A stretch of 64,000 nucleotides of DNA from Peptoniphilus_B koenoeneniae (GTDB taxonomy: Bacteria > Bacillota > Clostridia > Tissierellales > Peptoniphilaceae). The position numbers and the translations under genes are program-made. The notes under the pieces are model-generated. The model was not told the origin of the DNA, did not search any database, and saw only the letters and a program-made list of their open reading frames with translations. This document shows, piece by piece, positions 1 through 6,383 of this stretch. Each line of letters opens with the position of its first letter. Positions within the stretch are counted from its first letter, which is position 1. The stretch spans positions 1 through 64,000 of the forward strand of contig NZ_JAUSTN010000001.1 in assembly GCF_030812875.1 (NCBI RefSeq). Direction: 5' to 3'.

Positions 1-96
1 GGATCCACCTGTACCCATACCGAACACAGAAGTTAAGCCTTCATGCGCCGATGGTACTTGGCTGGTAACGGCCTGGGAGAGTAGGTTATTGCCGGA
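1..96 (+). rRNA. rrf: 5S ribosomal RNA, 3' part
   Basis: The window opens inside a 5S rRNA. The conserved core CCGAACACAGAAGTTAAG and the 3' half ending near GCCGGA are present; roughly the first 20 bases are outside the window. No hairpin terminator separates it from the tRNAs, so the tRNA cluster probably forms the tail of an rrn operon. Confidence 0.93.
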
Positions 97-116
97 TTTT
101 TTAAATAAAAAAATGA

Positions 117-191
117 TCTTAGGTAGCTCAATGGTGGAGCAACCGGCTGTTAACCGGTAGGTTGTGGGTTCGAGCCCCACCCTGAGAGCCA
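117..191 (+). tRNA. tRNA-Asn (GTT)
   Basis: Full cloverleaf: acceptor TCTTAGG pairs with CCTGAGA, T arm GTGGG-TTCGAGC-CCCAC, anticodon GTT at 149-151, encoded CCA at 189-191. First tRNA after the 5S rRNA. Confidence 0.95.
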
Positions 192-205
192 AAAGAAGAG
201 GTCAG

Positions 206-294
206 GCCGGGGTGGCGGAACTGGCAGACGCACAGGACTTAAAATCCTGCGGTAGTAAAATACCGTACCGGTTCGATTCCGGTCCTCGGCACCA
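206..294 (+). tRNA. tRNA-Leu (TAA)
   Basis: Class II tRNA with a long variable arm. Acceptor GCCGGGG pairs with CCTCGGC, anticodon loop CTTAAAA gives TAA, and CCA is encoded. Confidence 0.95.
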
Positions 295-307
295 AACAAA
301 AAAATGA

Positions 308-384
<77 letters not shown>

Positions 385-397
385 TTTTTTTTAATAA

Positions 398-474
398 GGC
401 GGCGTAGCTCAGATGGCTAGAGCATTCGGTTCATACCCGAAGTGTCAGGAGTTCAAATCTCTTCGCCGCTACCA
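398..474 (+). tRNA. elongator tRNA-Met (CAT)
   Basis: Acceptor GGCGGCG pairs with CGCCGCT (G1:U72 wobble), anticodon loop TTCATAC. The body resembles the Bacillus elongator tRNA-Met rather than the lysidine-modified tRNA-Ile. CCA is encoded. Confidence 0.88.
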
Positions 475-477
475 TAA

Positions 478-552
478 GGCCCTGTGGTCAAGCGGTTAAG
501 ACACCACCCTTTCACGGTGGTATCTCGGGTTCGATTCCCGACAGGGTCACCA
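478..552 (+). tRNA. tRNA-Glu (TTC)
   Basis: Acceptor GGCCCTG pairs with CAGGGTC; anticodon loop CTTTCAC gives TTC; CCA is encoded. Only three bases separate it from tRNA-Met. Confidence 0.95.
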
Positions 553-557
553 AATAA

Positions 558-633
558 GGACGCATAGCTCAGTTGGGAGAGCACCTGCCTTACAAGCAGG
601 GGGTCATAGGTTCGAGCCCTATTGTGTCCACCA
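558..633 (+). tRNA. tRNA-Val (TAC)
   Basis: Acceptor GGACGCA pairs with TGTGTCC; anticodon loop CTTACAA gives TAC; CCA is encoded. Its U34 is the kind of wobble uridine modified by the TrhP/TrmR pair encoded at 24009-25872. Confidence 0.95.
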
Positions 634-636
634 AAT

Positions 637-713
637 GGCCTGGTAGTTCAGCTGGTTAGAATGCCAGCCTGTCACGCTGGAGGTCGTCGGTTCGAGCCCG
701 ATCCAGGTCGCCA
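637..713 (+). tRNA. tRNA-Asp (GTC)
   Basis: Acceptor GGCCTGG pairs with CCAGGTC; anticodon loop CTGTCAC gives GTC; discriminator G and encoded CCA. Confidence 0.95.
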
Positions 714-733
714 AAGAAAAGAGAATGGAACTT

Positions 734-809
<76 letters not shown>

Positions 810-823
810 TTATTTTTTCATAT

Positions 824-909
824 GGAGGAGTACCCAAGTTGGCCAAAGGGGACGGACTGTAAATCCGTTAGCATCGCTTTCAGTGGTTCAAATCCACTCT
901 CCTCCACCA
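824..909 (+). tRNA. tRNA-Tyr (GTA)
   Basis: Class II tRNA with a long variable arm. Acceptor GGAGGAG pairs with CTCCTCC; anticodon GTA within ACTGTAAAT; CCA is encoded. Confidence 0.95.
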
Positions 910-942
910 ATAAAAATTAAACAATAAAATAAAATTACTTAT

Positions 943-1017
943 GCGGATGTGGCTCAGTGGTAGAGCATCGCCTTGCCAAGGCGAGGGTCGCGAGTTCGAA
1001 TCTCGTCATCCGCTCCA
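943..1017 (+). tRNA. tRNA-Gly (GCC)
   Basis: Acceptor GCGGATG pairs with CATCCGC; anticodon loop TTGCCAA gives GCC; CCA is encoded. Confidence 0.95.
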
Positions 1018-1028
1018 TTTTTTTATAT

Positions 1029-1105
1029 GCGCCTTTAGCTCAGCTGGATAGAGCGTTTGACTACGGATCAAAAGGCCGGGGGTTCGAATCCTCTAAGGCG
1101 CGCCA
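1029..1105 (+). tRNA. tRNA-Arg (ACG)
   Basis: Acceptor GCGCCTT pairs with AAGGCGC; anticodon loop CTACGGA gives ACG (A34 expected to be deaminated to inosine); CCA is encoded. Last tRNA of the cluster; its final A is the first base of the terminator stem. Confidence 0.95.
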
Positions 1106-1138
1106 ATAGCCATAAAATTTTTATGGCTATTTTTTTTT
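1105..1138 (+). terminator. terminator of the rRNA/tRNA operon
   Basis: The stem AATAGCCATAAA pairs with TTTATGGCTATT and runs into a T tract. It closes the tRNA cluster. Confidence 0.9.
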
Positions 1139-1191
1139 ATTTAAAATTTTAAAAATGATAAAATTAAACAAGAGATTTTTTATTTTAGATA

Positions 1192-1200
1192 TGGTAAAAT
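1192..1200 (+). promoter_or_regulatory. extended -10 promoter of the stalk-domain gene
   Basis: TGGTAAAAT fits an extended -10 element (TGnTAAAAT). No good -35 box is seen 17 bases upstream. The same TGGTAAAAT occurs in the rpsB promoter. Confidence 0.5.
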
Positions 1201-1244
1201 GAAATTGCAAAAAAACTAAAAAGAAATTGTAAAAAAACTAAAAA
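1201..1244 (+). repeat. 22-bp tandem duplication in the leader
   Basis: Two copies of a 22-base unit, GAAATTGCAAAAAAACTAAA plus AA, at 1201-1222 and 1223-1244, differ by one base (GCA versus GTA). They lie between the promoter and the ribosome binding site of the next gene. Confidence 0.85.
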
Positions 1245-1255
1245 AGGAGATAATA

Positions 1256-2524
1256 ATGAACAAAAGAATATTAAAACTTATCCTCATACCAGTACTTATA
1301 TTTTCAATAATAGAAAAAACATATGGAGAAGATAATCAACAATTTAAAATTACCGTAAATAAGAATAAAATACAAATGAACCAAAACTCAGGCTATCCAT
1401 ATATAGCAAAGGGAAACAGAACCATGGTGCCCCTAAGAGTAGTATCAGAAAACATGGGCTTTAAAGTAGACTGGAAGAGTGAAACTCAAGAAATCACCAT
1501 GACAAACTCAGGCTTAGGCAGGAATTTAAACCTACAAATAGGAAACACCAAAGCAAGCCTAAATGGAAAAGAAATAAACATAGACCAAACAGGTATAATA
1601 GCCCCAATAATAAGAGGGGACAGAACATATGTACCTTTAAGATTCATAGCAGAGAACATGGGTTATAAGGTAGATTATAAGAAGGAAAATAATTTACATC
1701 AAATAGCAATTTACCTTGCAAACCAAAGTAACCAAGCAAAAGGAGATTTAAGCGAAGACCAATTATTAAACTTAACCTTTAAGCGTATAAAAGAAAGATA
1801 TGAAACTTGGGATAGACCAGGTGATAACAGTGCTATTGTAAGTGGAAGAATAGCAAGTAGACCCGTAAAAGGAGAGTATCCCGGCAAGGTTTCTGATAAG
1901 TGGGTTGCTCCTGATTTGTGGTTAAATTATTGTGACCCGTGGAATAATGACTTTTTTACAAAAACTATTGCTCCTTGGGCTTTTCAGTTAAATAATCATA
2001 ATGATTTTAAAAATGCTCCTGATGATTGGCAAATGGCTATTGAGCTTATTGACCAAAGATTTTCTCCTTATATAAAACATATTGACGCTAAAAAATTAGG
2101 TCATCAATACATTAAGGATGGAAAGTGTGTTGGTAAAAGTGGAAAAATCCATGACTCAGGATTTGCTGGAGATTATTTAAAGGAATGGGCTAAGGATACT
2201 TATGCTGTAGCTGGGCTTGAAGATTTATTTGTTGGAAACCCTGAAAACTATAACTTTTTAAAGACAAAGGGTAAGGATGAACTTCTTGCTCCTGCTATGG
2301 GCGACCTTATTAGATACAAGCTTATTGTTAGGGAAGGCGAGGAAGAGCATGCTTATGAGTTTGATGTAAGATATATGTTCTTAACTACAGAAAAGACTTT
2401 AAATAGAATTACTGACCCAGCTATTAGGGCAGCTATTAAAACTCATTTCCAAGGGAATGGAAACTATAAAAATAATAACAGAGGTCTTGGATCTGAAATT
2501 TTCAATATAAAACAACTTTATTAA
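1256..2524 (+). CDS. secreted protein with two copper amine oxidase N-like stalk repeats
   Basis: Predicted exported protein of 422 residues. Residues 1-24 form a signal peptide. Residues about 31-83 and 93-154 are two copies of the 'copper amine oxidase N-terminal-like' stalk fold, each with the hallmark VPLR(V/F)(V/I)(S/A)ENMG(F/Y)KVD. In related exported proteins this fold is thought to hold a functional domain off the cell surface. Residues about 166-422 are a Trp-rich, Asp-rich region I do not recognise; no catalytic motif can be named. The start is set by AAAGGAG seven bases upstream. Codon use changes sharply near codon 190-205: Ile is ATA in 18 of 23 codons before it and ATT in 11 of 14 after it, suggesting that the C-terminal part was joined from another source. 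Confidence 0.85.
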   Translation: MNKRILKLILIPVLIFSIIEKTYGEDNQQFKITVNKNKIQMNQNSGYPYIAKGNRTMVPLRVVSENMGFKVDWKSETQEITMTNSGLGRNLNLQIGNTKASLNGKEINIDQTGIIAPIIRGDRTYVPLRFIAENMGYKVDYKKENNLHQIAIYLANQSNQAKGDLSEDQLLNLTFKRIKERYETWDRPGDNSAIVSGRIASRPVKGEYPGKVSDKWVAPDLWLNYCDPWNNDFFTKTIAPWAFQLNNHNDFKNAPDDWQMAIELIDQRFSPYIKHIDAKKLGHQYIKDGKCVGKSGKIHDSGFAGDYLKEWAKDTYAVAGLEDLFVGNPENYNFLKTKGKDELLAPAMGDLIRYKLIVREGEEEHAYEFDVRYMFLTTEKTLNRITDPAIRAAIKTHFQGNGNYKNNNRGLGSEIFNIKQLY

Positions 2525-2572
2525 TATTCATCTTTATTATTTTTCACTTTTTTATCTTTTTTATCTTTTTGT

Positions 2573-2599
2573 ATACCCCCTTATGGGGGTATTTTTTTA
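2573..2599 (+). terminator. terminator after the stalk-domain gene
   Basis: The stem ATACCCCC/GGGGGTAT with loop TTAT is followed by a T tract. It separates the two secreted-protein genes into different transcripts. Confidence 0.92.
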
Positions 2600-2689
2600 T
2601 TGCAAAAAAACATTTCTTACAATGAATAATTTTAAAAACATATCTCTAATATATAGAGTAAGAATAATCATATTTTTTCATTAATAAGA

Positions 2690-2711
2690 AAGGAGACAAG
2701 GGCAGTTGCCC
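2690..2711 (+). promoter_or_regulatory. distant Shine-Dalgarno with a hairpin in the spacer
   Basis: AAGGAG (2690-2695) lies 23 bases from the ATG at 2719, too far for normal use. A small hairpin, GGGC-AGTT-GCCC (extended by A-T), fills 2700-2711. If folded it would reduce the effective spacing to about 11. No in-frame start lies closer. Confidence 0.55.
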
Positions 2712-2718
2712 GAAATTT

Positions 2719-3249
2719 ATGAAATTCAAAAGAATTACAACATTTATACTATCTTTAGTAATGTTAATAGGAATGATTCCTGTAGATTCAGTATATGCAG
2801 GTGCAGATCTTATTGATAAAAAAAACAAAGACAAAACAGAATGGGACGGCAAAACCGACTGGACCAGACCCTACGATGAAAACATGGGTATAGATCCAAA
2901 AACAGGCAAAAACGTTTACACCACAAATCCGGGTGGTCCTGGCTTTGGAGATTCCTACACCTACAGGCAGTGGATGGCTATAATGCTTAACTGGGCTGGA
3001 ATCAAGTATTTGCCGGAAGAAGAAGGAAAGGGCGTTGACAAAAAGACTGGGGAAACGGCTTTTAGAGAAAGCAGAATTATGTATGACGTTTTGGTTGAGC
3101 AGCCCAACGGAGAAGTCAAAGCGTTTTCAGGCTTTGGGTTCAAGGGAAGGCCAATGTATAAACATTTGCTGAATGCAGAAAACAAGGACAAAAAAATAGA
3201 GGAGATTGATTGCAGTAAGTTCTTTAGTGTGAAAAAGATTGTGGGGTAA
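2719..3249 (+). CDS. small secreted protein of unknown function
   Basis: A 176-residue protein with a clear signal peptide (residues 1-27, cleavage expected after SVYA). The mature part of about 149 residues is hydrophilic and Lys/Gly/Asp-rich, with aromatic-rich segments (WDGKTDWTRPYDENMG, SYTYRQWMAIMLNWAG) and one cysteine near the C terminus, so no internal disulfide is possible. I do not recognise a family. It has richer G/C codons than its neighbours (ACC, GAC, GGC, TAC are common), which hints at a different origin. It follows a terminator and has an unusual ribosome binding arrangement. Together with the preceding gene it makes a two-gene secreted island between the tRNA cluster and the two-component systems. 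Confidence 0.8.
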   Translation: MKFKRITTFILSLVMLIGMIPVDSVYAGADLIDKKNKDKTEWDGKTDWTRPYDENMGIDPKTGKNVYTTNPGGPGFGDSYTYRQWMAIMLNWAGIKYLPEEEGKGVDKKTGETAFRESRIMYDVLVEQPNGEVKAFSGFGFKGRPMYKHLLNAENKDKKIEEIDCSKFFSVKKIVG

Positions 3250-3259
3250 GGAGGGGAGT

Positions 3260-3302
3260 GTGAGGGGGACATAGGGGCGTTTAGCCCATTGGTCCCCCTC
3301 AC
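3260..3302. repeat. long stem-loop, 11-bp stem
   Basis: GTGAGGGGGAC (3260-3270) pairs perfectly with GTCCCCCTCAC (3292-3302); the loop has an inner GGGC/GCCC pair. It is followed by A's, not T's, so it is not a normal terminator for the plus strand. First of several stem-loops in this gene-free stretch. Confidence 0.8.
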
Positions 3303-3363
3303 AAAAAAATATTATATATGGCATTTTTATCCTAAGTACGATAAAAAACATAAAACCCAATGT

Positions 3364-3404
3364 AGGGTTTATTTATTCGAACAGGTTTCAAAAAAATAAA
3401 CCCT
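3364..3404. repeat. second stem-loop, 11-bp stem
   Basis: AGGGTTTATTT (3364-3374) pairs perfectly with AAATAAACCCT (3394-3404). Like its neighbours it is introduced by AATGTAGGG. Confidence 0.75.
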
Positions 3405-3419
3405 TGCAAGCCAATGTAG

Positions 3420-3450
3420 GGACCAATTTATTGGTCCGATCGCCGTAAGG
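3420..3450. repeat. GGACCAAT palindrome plus CGCC/GGCG stem (repeat family, copy 1)
   Basis: GGACCAAT-TT-ATTGGTCC (3420-3437) is followed at once by CGCC-GTAA-GGCG and then by AAATAAAAAA-rich sequence. A diverged copy with the same order of parts lies at 28957-28990. The block 3250-3613 holds no gene; it consists of these stem-loops and A/T-rich sequence. Confidence 0.7.
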
Positions 3451-3529
3451 CGAATGATTTGAAACAAAATAAAAAACGAAAAATAAAAAATATAGAAAAA
3501 ATTTCAATTGAAAATTTTTAAAAATAAAA

Positions 3530-3553
3530 ATGCTTTACGTAGAGCGTAAAAAA
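3530..3553. repeat. ATGCTT...TAAAAAA motif (copy A)
   Basis: A 24-base motif starting ATGCTTTACGTAGAGCGTAA and ending in A's. Related copies occur at 28880, 29011 and 29048, with consensus ATGCTTCACATA(G/T)(A/G)GCATAAAAAA. In several copies the ends ATGCT and AGCAT pair. Confidence 0.65.
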
Positions 3554-3586
3554 GAGAAAATAAAATTCATTTTATTTTCATAAAAA

Positions 3587-3595
3587 TGTGATAAT
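3587..3595 (+). promoter_or_regulatory. possible -10 of the first two-component operon
   Basis: TGTGATAAT resembles an extended -10 element. Transcription would start about 10 bases before the ATG at 3614, so the mRNA leader would be very short. No -35 box is evident. Confidence 0.35.
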
Positions 3596-3613
3596 CTAAA
3601 ATAGGTGATAGAT

Positions 3614-4285
3614 ATGAAGATTTTAGTTGTAGAAGATGAAAAAGATTTAAATAAAATTATAGTAAAGCACCTTTTAAAACAGGATTTCATAGTTGATTAT
3701 GCCTATAATGGCTTGGAAGCTTTGGATTTTGTTGCATATACAAAGTATGATTTAATTATTTTGGACATTATGATGCCTGAAATGGACGGATTTGAATTTG
3801 CAAAAAAAATAAGGGATGAAGAAAATGATACTCCTATACTTTTTTTAACTGCAAAAGATACTATTGAAGATAGGGTTAGGGGTCTTGACTTAGGTGGAGA
3901 TGATTATTTAATAAAGCCCTTTGATTTTAAGGAGCTTCTTGCGAGAATAAGAGCTATTGTCAGAAGAAAAAATGGGGAAAGTTCAAATATAATAAGGGTT
4001 TTTGATTTAAGTGTGGATATAAATAAAAAGCAGGTAAAAAGAGGTTCCAAGCTTATAGATTTAACTGCAAAAGAGTACCAAGTTTTAGAGTACCTTTTAA
4101 GAAATAAAAATCAAATTCTAACAAGGGAAAATATAAGAGATGGTGTTTGGCCCTATGATTCTTCTGCGGAGTCTAATGTTATAGATGTTTTGATTAAAAA
4201 TATAAGAAAAAAAATAGATATAGAAAATTCAAATAAGTTGATAACTACAAAAAGAGGACTTGGATATGGAATTTTTGACCAATAA
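3614..4285 (+). CDS. OmpR-family response regulator
   Basis: Transcription factor of a two-component system, 223 residues. The receiver domain (about 1-115) has the phospho-acceptor D51 in LDIMMP and the conserved K101 in IKPF. The winged-helix DNA-binding domain follows (about 125-223), ending in TKRGLGYGI. The start chosen is the ATG at 3614, which sits six bases after AGGTG and begins MKILVVEDE; a GTG nine bases upstream is in frame but overlaps that ribosome binding site. The partner kinase starts inside the last codons of this gene. The signal sensed and the target genes are not shown by the sequence; the neighbouring secreted genes or the second two-component operon are candidates. Confidence 0.93.
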   Translation: MKILVVEDEKDLNKIIVKHLLKQDFIVDYAYNGLEALDFVAYTKYDLIILDIMMPEMDGFEFAKKIRDEENDTPILFLTAKDTIEDRVRGLDLGGDDYLIKPFDFKELLARIRAIVRRKNGESSNIIRVFDLSVDINKKQVKRGSKLIDLTAKEYQVLEYLLRNKNQILTRENIRDGVWPYDSSAESNVIDVLIKNIRKKIDIENSNKLITTKRGLGYGIFDQ

Positions 4286-5597
4286 ATTAGGGGTGAAATT
4301 AAAAAAAATCCCTATTACAAAAAGGATAACTGCCTGGTATTCTTTTTTTATAATAATCTTATTTATAATTTTACTTACAAGTTCTGTCTTCATTTCAAAA
4401 AATATTTTACAGAATAGGGCTGAAAAAAAGTTAAAGAAAACTGTAGAAAGTTTACAAAATAAGAAGGGCAATTTTGAATATTTTGATAATGGGGTATTTT
4501 TTCTTTTTTACGATGAGTTTGGAGGAATAAAGGGGATAAAACCAAAAGATTTTGACACTAACCTTCCTGTGAGCTATTCGGGAATTTCAAAATATATAAG
4601 AAAAGACGGATCTTATCTTTATTATGATGTTAAATTAGATGAGAATGGCAGTTTTTTAAGGGGAATTTTGCCTGAAAATATAGTTTTTCATGAGCTAAGT
4701 AAGTTCTTTTTATTATTTTTAGTAGTAAGTCCCATATTAATTATTTTAATAATATATATAGGCTACAAAATAGCTGATAAATCCTTTAAGCCTATTAGAA
4801 ATATAACCAATACTGCAAGGGAGATAAAGGAAAAAGGAGATTTGAAAAAAAGAATTTTAATTGGTGAGGGCAAAGATGAGGTTCATGATTTGGCCAGGAC
4901 TTTTAATGGTATGTTGGATACTATCGAAGAGTCTTTAGACCGAGAAAAAAGGCTTACTATTGACGTTTCTCATGAGCTTAGGACTCCTCTTTCGGTTATA
5001 ATGAGCGAAAGCGAATATGGCAAAGAATATATAAAAGATGAAGAGGCAAGGGAGTTATTTGAGATAATAAACAAGCAATCGGAAAAGATGAGGGCTTTGA
5101 TAAATCAAATAATGGAGCTTGATAAGCTTGAAAGAGATTTTAAGGTGGATGATAAAATAGATTTTTCTCAAATGATTTTAAATAATTGTCAAATTTATGA
5201 GAGTGCCTACAAGGATATAAAATTTATAATAGATGTGGAAAAAAATTTAAAAGTATCAGGTAATAAAATAATGCTTGAAAGATTATTTGATAATTTAATT
5301 TCCAATGCAATAAAATTTAAAAAAACTTATATAGAAATAAGACTTTTCAAGGAAAAAAATAGAGTCATCCTTGAGGTAATAAATGATGGGGAAAAAATTT
5401 CTAAGGAAGATTCAAAGAAAATATTTAACAGATTTTATCAAGTTGATTCTTCAAGAAATAAAGATCTTAAAGATGGCTATGGCCTTGGACTGTCCATAGT
5501 TGATAAGATAAGCAAACTCCATGGAGGACAAGTTTCTATGGAAAGTGATGAAGAAAAAACAATCTTTAGATTATCTTTAGAAAGTAAGGAAAATTAA
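4266..5597 (+). CDS. membrane sensor histidine kinase
   Basis: Partner kinase of the preceding regulator, 443 residues. Transmembrane helix 1 (about 21-43), an extracytoplasmic sensor segment of about 100 residues, helix 2 (about 147-169), a HAMP linker (about 170-225), the HisKA helix with H236 in VSHELRTPL, and an ATPase domain with N box (DNLISNAIKF) and G box (DGYGLGLSIV) near the C terminus. It overlaps the regulator gene by 20 bases. The start is uncertain: ATG 4266 has AGAGG nine bases upstream, while TTG 4260 and GTG 4293 are in frame. The small extracytoplasmic domain has no recognisable ligand motif. Confidence 0.9.
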   Translation: MEFLTNKLGVKLKKIPITKRITAWYSFFIIILFIILLTSSVFISKNILQNRAEKKLKKTVESLQNKKGNFEYFDNGVFFLFYDEFGGIKGIKPKDFDTNLPVSYSGISKYIRKDGSYLYYDVKLDENGSFLRGILPENIVFHELSKFFLLFLVVSPILIILIIYIGYKIADKSFKPIRNITNTAREIKEKGDLKKRILIGEGKDEVHDLARTFNGMLDTIEESLDREKRLTIDVSHELRTPLSVIMSESEYGKEYIKDEEARELFEIINKQSEKMRALINQIMELDKLERDFKVDDKIDFSQMILNNCQIYESAYKDIKFIIDVEKNLKVSGNKIMLERLFDNLISNAIKFKKTYIEIRLFKEKNRVILEVINDGEKISKEDSKKIFNRFYQVDSSRNKDLKDGYGLGLSIVDKISKLHGGQVSMESDEEKTIFRLSLESKEN

Positions 5598-5598
5598 A

Positions 5599-5607
5599 TG
5601 TTATAAT
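5599..5607 (+). promoter_or_regulatory. extended -10 promoter of the regulator/ABC operon
   Basis: TGTTATAAT directly after the kinase stop codon, identical to the boxes ahead of sufC and ireB. The -35 region is poor. The leader before the GTG at 5624 would be about 10 bases. Confidence 0.5.
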
Positions 5608-5623
5608 TAAAAAAGGTGATAAG

Positions 5624-6298
5624 GTGAAAATTTTAATTATAGAAGACAACATTGATATAAACAATTTGTTAAGGGATATTTTAATTAAGGAAAACTATGA
5701 AGTTCGCCAATGTTTTACAGCTATGGAGGCTTTGCTGCAAAAAGATTTGGAAGAATTTGATTTGATGATTTTAGATTTAATGATGCCTGTAAAAAGTGGG
5801 GAAGAATTTATAAAAGAAATAAGAGATAAGTCAATTTCTATACCTATAATAGTTATAAGTGCAAAAATAGATGTGGATTCAAGGGTCAATGTATTAAATA
5901 TAGGGGCAGATGATTTTATAAAAAAGCCCTTTGAAAAGGAAGATGTCCTTGCAAGAATTCAAGCAAATATAAGACGGTATAGAGAATTTTCAAAAATAAA
6001 TTCATCTTTAAATTATAAAAATTTAAAATATAATAAACAAATGGAAAATTTTACAATAAATGGAAATGAGCTTCAACTTACAAAAACCGAACTCAACATT
6101 TTAAAACTTTTTATAAAAAATCAAAACAGGATTTTTACAAAGAAAAATTTGTACGAGGCTGTTTGGCAAGATAATTTTGCAGCTGATGAAGATACTATAA
6201 ATGTTCACATTTCAAACATTAGAAACAAAATAAAAAAATTTGATTCAGAAGAGTATATAGAAACAGTTTGGGGAATAGGATACAGGCTAAGAAAATAG
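5624..6298 (+). CDS. OmpR-family response regulator of the ABC transporter operon
   Basis: A second winged-helix response regulator, 224 residues. Receiver domain with D51 in LDLMMP and K101 in KKPF; C-terminal DNA-binding domain ending in VWGIGYRLRK. It begins at a GTG preceded by AGGTGAT. It lies 26 bases after one kinase gene, but its natural partner is more likely the kinase at 8853-9692, which sits in the same operon behind three ABC transporter genes. The regulator-ATPase-permease-permease-kinase set matches lantibiotic-sensing systems such as CprABCK/CprR of Clostridioides difficile. The likely role, by analogy, is induction of the transporter on exposure to antimicrobial peptides. Confidence 0.9.
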   Translation: MKILIIEDNIDINNLLRDILIKENYEVRQCFTAMEALLQKDLEEFDLMILDLMMPVKSGEEFIKEIRDKSISIPIIVISAKIDVDSRVNVLNIGADDFIKKPFEKEDVLARIQANIRRYREFSKINSSLNYKNLKYNKQMENFTINGNELQLTKTELNILKLFIKNQNRIFTKKNLYEAVWQDNFAADEDTINVHISNIRNKIKKFDSEEYIETVWGIGYRLRK

Positions 6299-6319
6299 CC
6301 TGTTATTTTTTTAGAAAAA

Positions 6320-6371
6320 CTTTAGAATTCCTTAAGACCTTATTAAATTAAGTGTCTGATAATAGTATCAG
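6320..6371 (+). promoter_or_regulatory. possible operator/promoter of the ABC genes
   Basis: The gap between regulator and ATPase holds two similar 11-base units, CTTTAGAATTC and CTTAAGACCTT (7 of 11 match), in phase with one DNA turn, as OmpR-type regulators often require. GATAAT follows at 6358-6363, and an inverted repeat CTGATA/TATCAG (6356-6371) ends at the ribosome binding site. The leader would be very short, which weakens the case. Confidence 0.3.
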
Positions 6372-6383
6372 GAGGTAATTATT

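Noticed and set aside
1..6. GGATCC at the first base as a cloning junction
   Set aside because: The sequence is part of the conserved 5S rRNA body and needs no artificial explanation.
2961..3360. Minus-strand reading frames of 113 and 77 codons over the second secreted gene and hairpin
   Set aside because: They overlap a protein with a clear signal peptide on the plus strand and run through the hairpin repeats; no start signals or recognisable domain.
3364..3553. A CRISPR array or insertion sequence in the repeat-rich gap
   Set aside because: Repeats are few, diverged and not regularly spaced, there are no spacers of equal length, no cas genes and no transposase frame.
1029..3613. A genomic island inserted at the tRNA-Arg gene
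   Set aside because: I looked for a repeat of the tRNA 3' end downstream and found none, and there is no integrase. The odd codon use of the secreted genes is reported, but not an att-bounded island.
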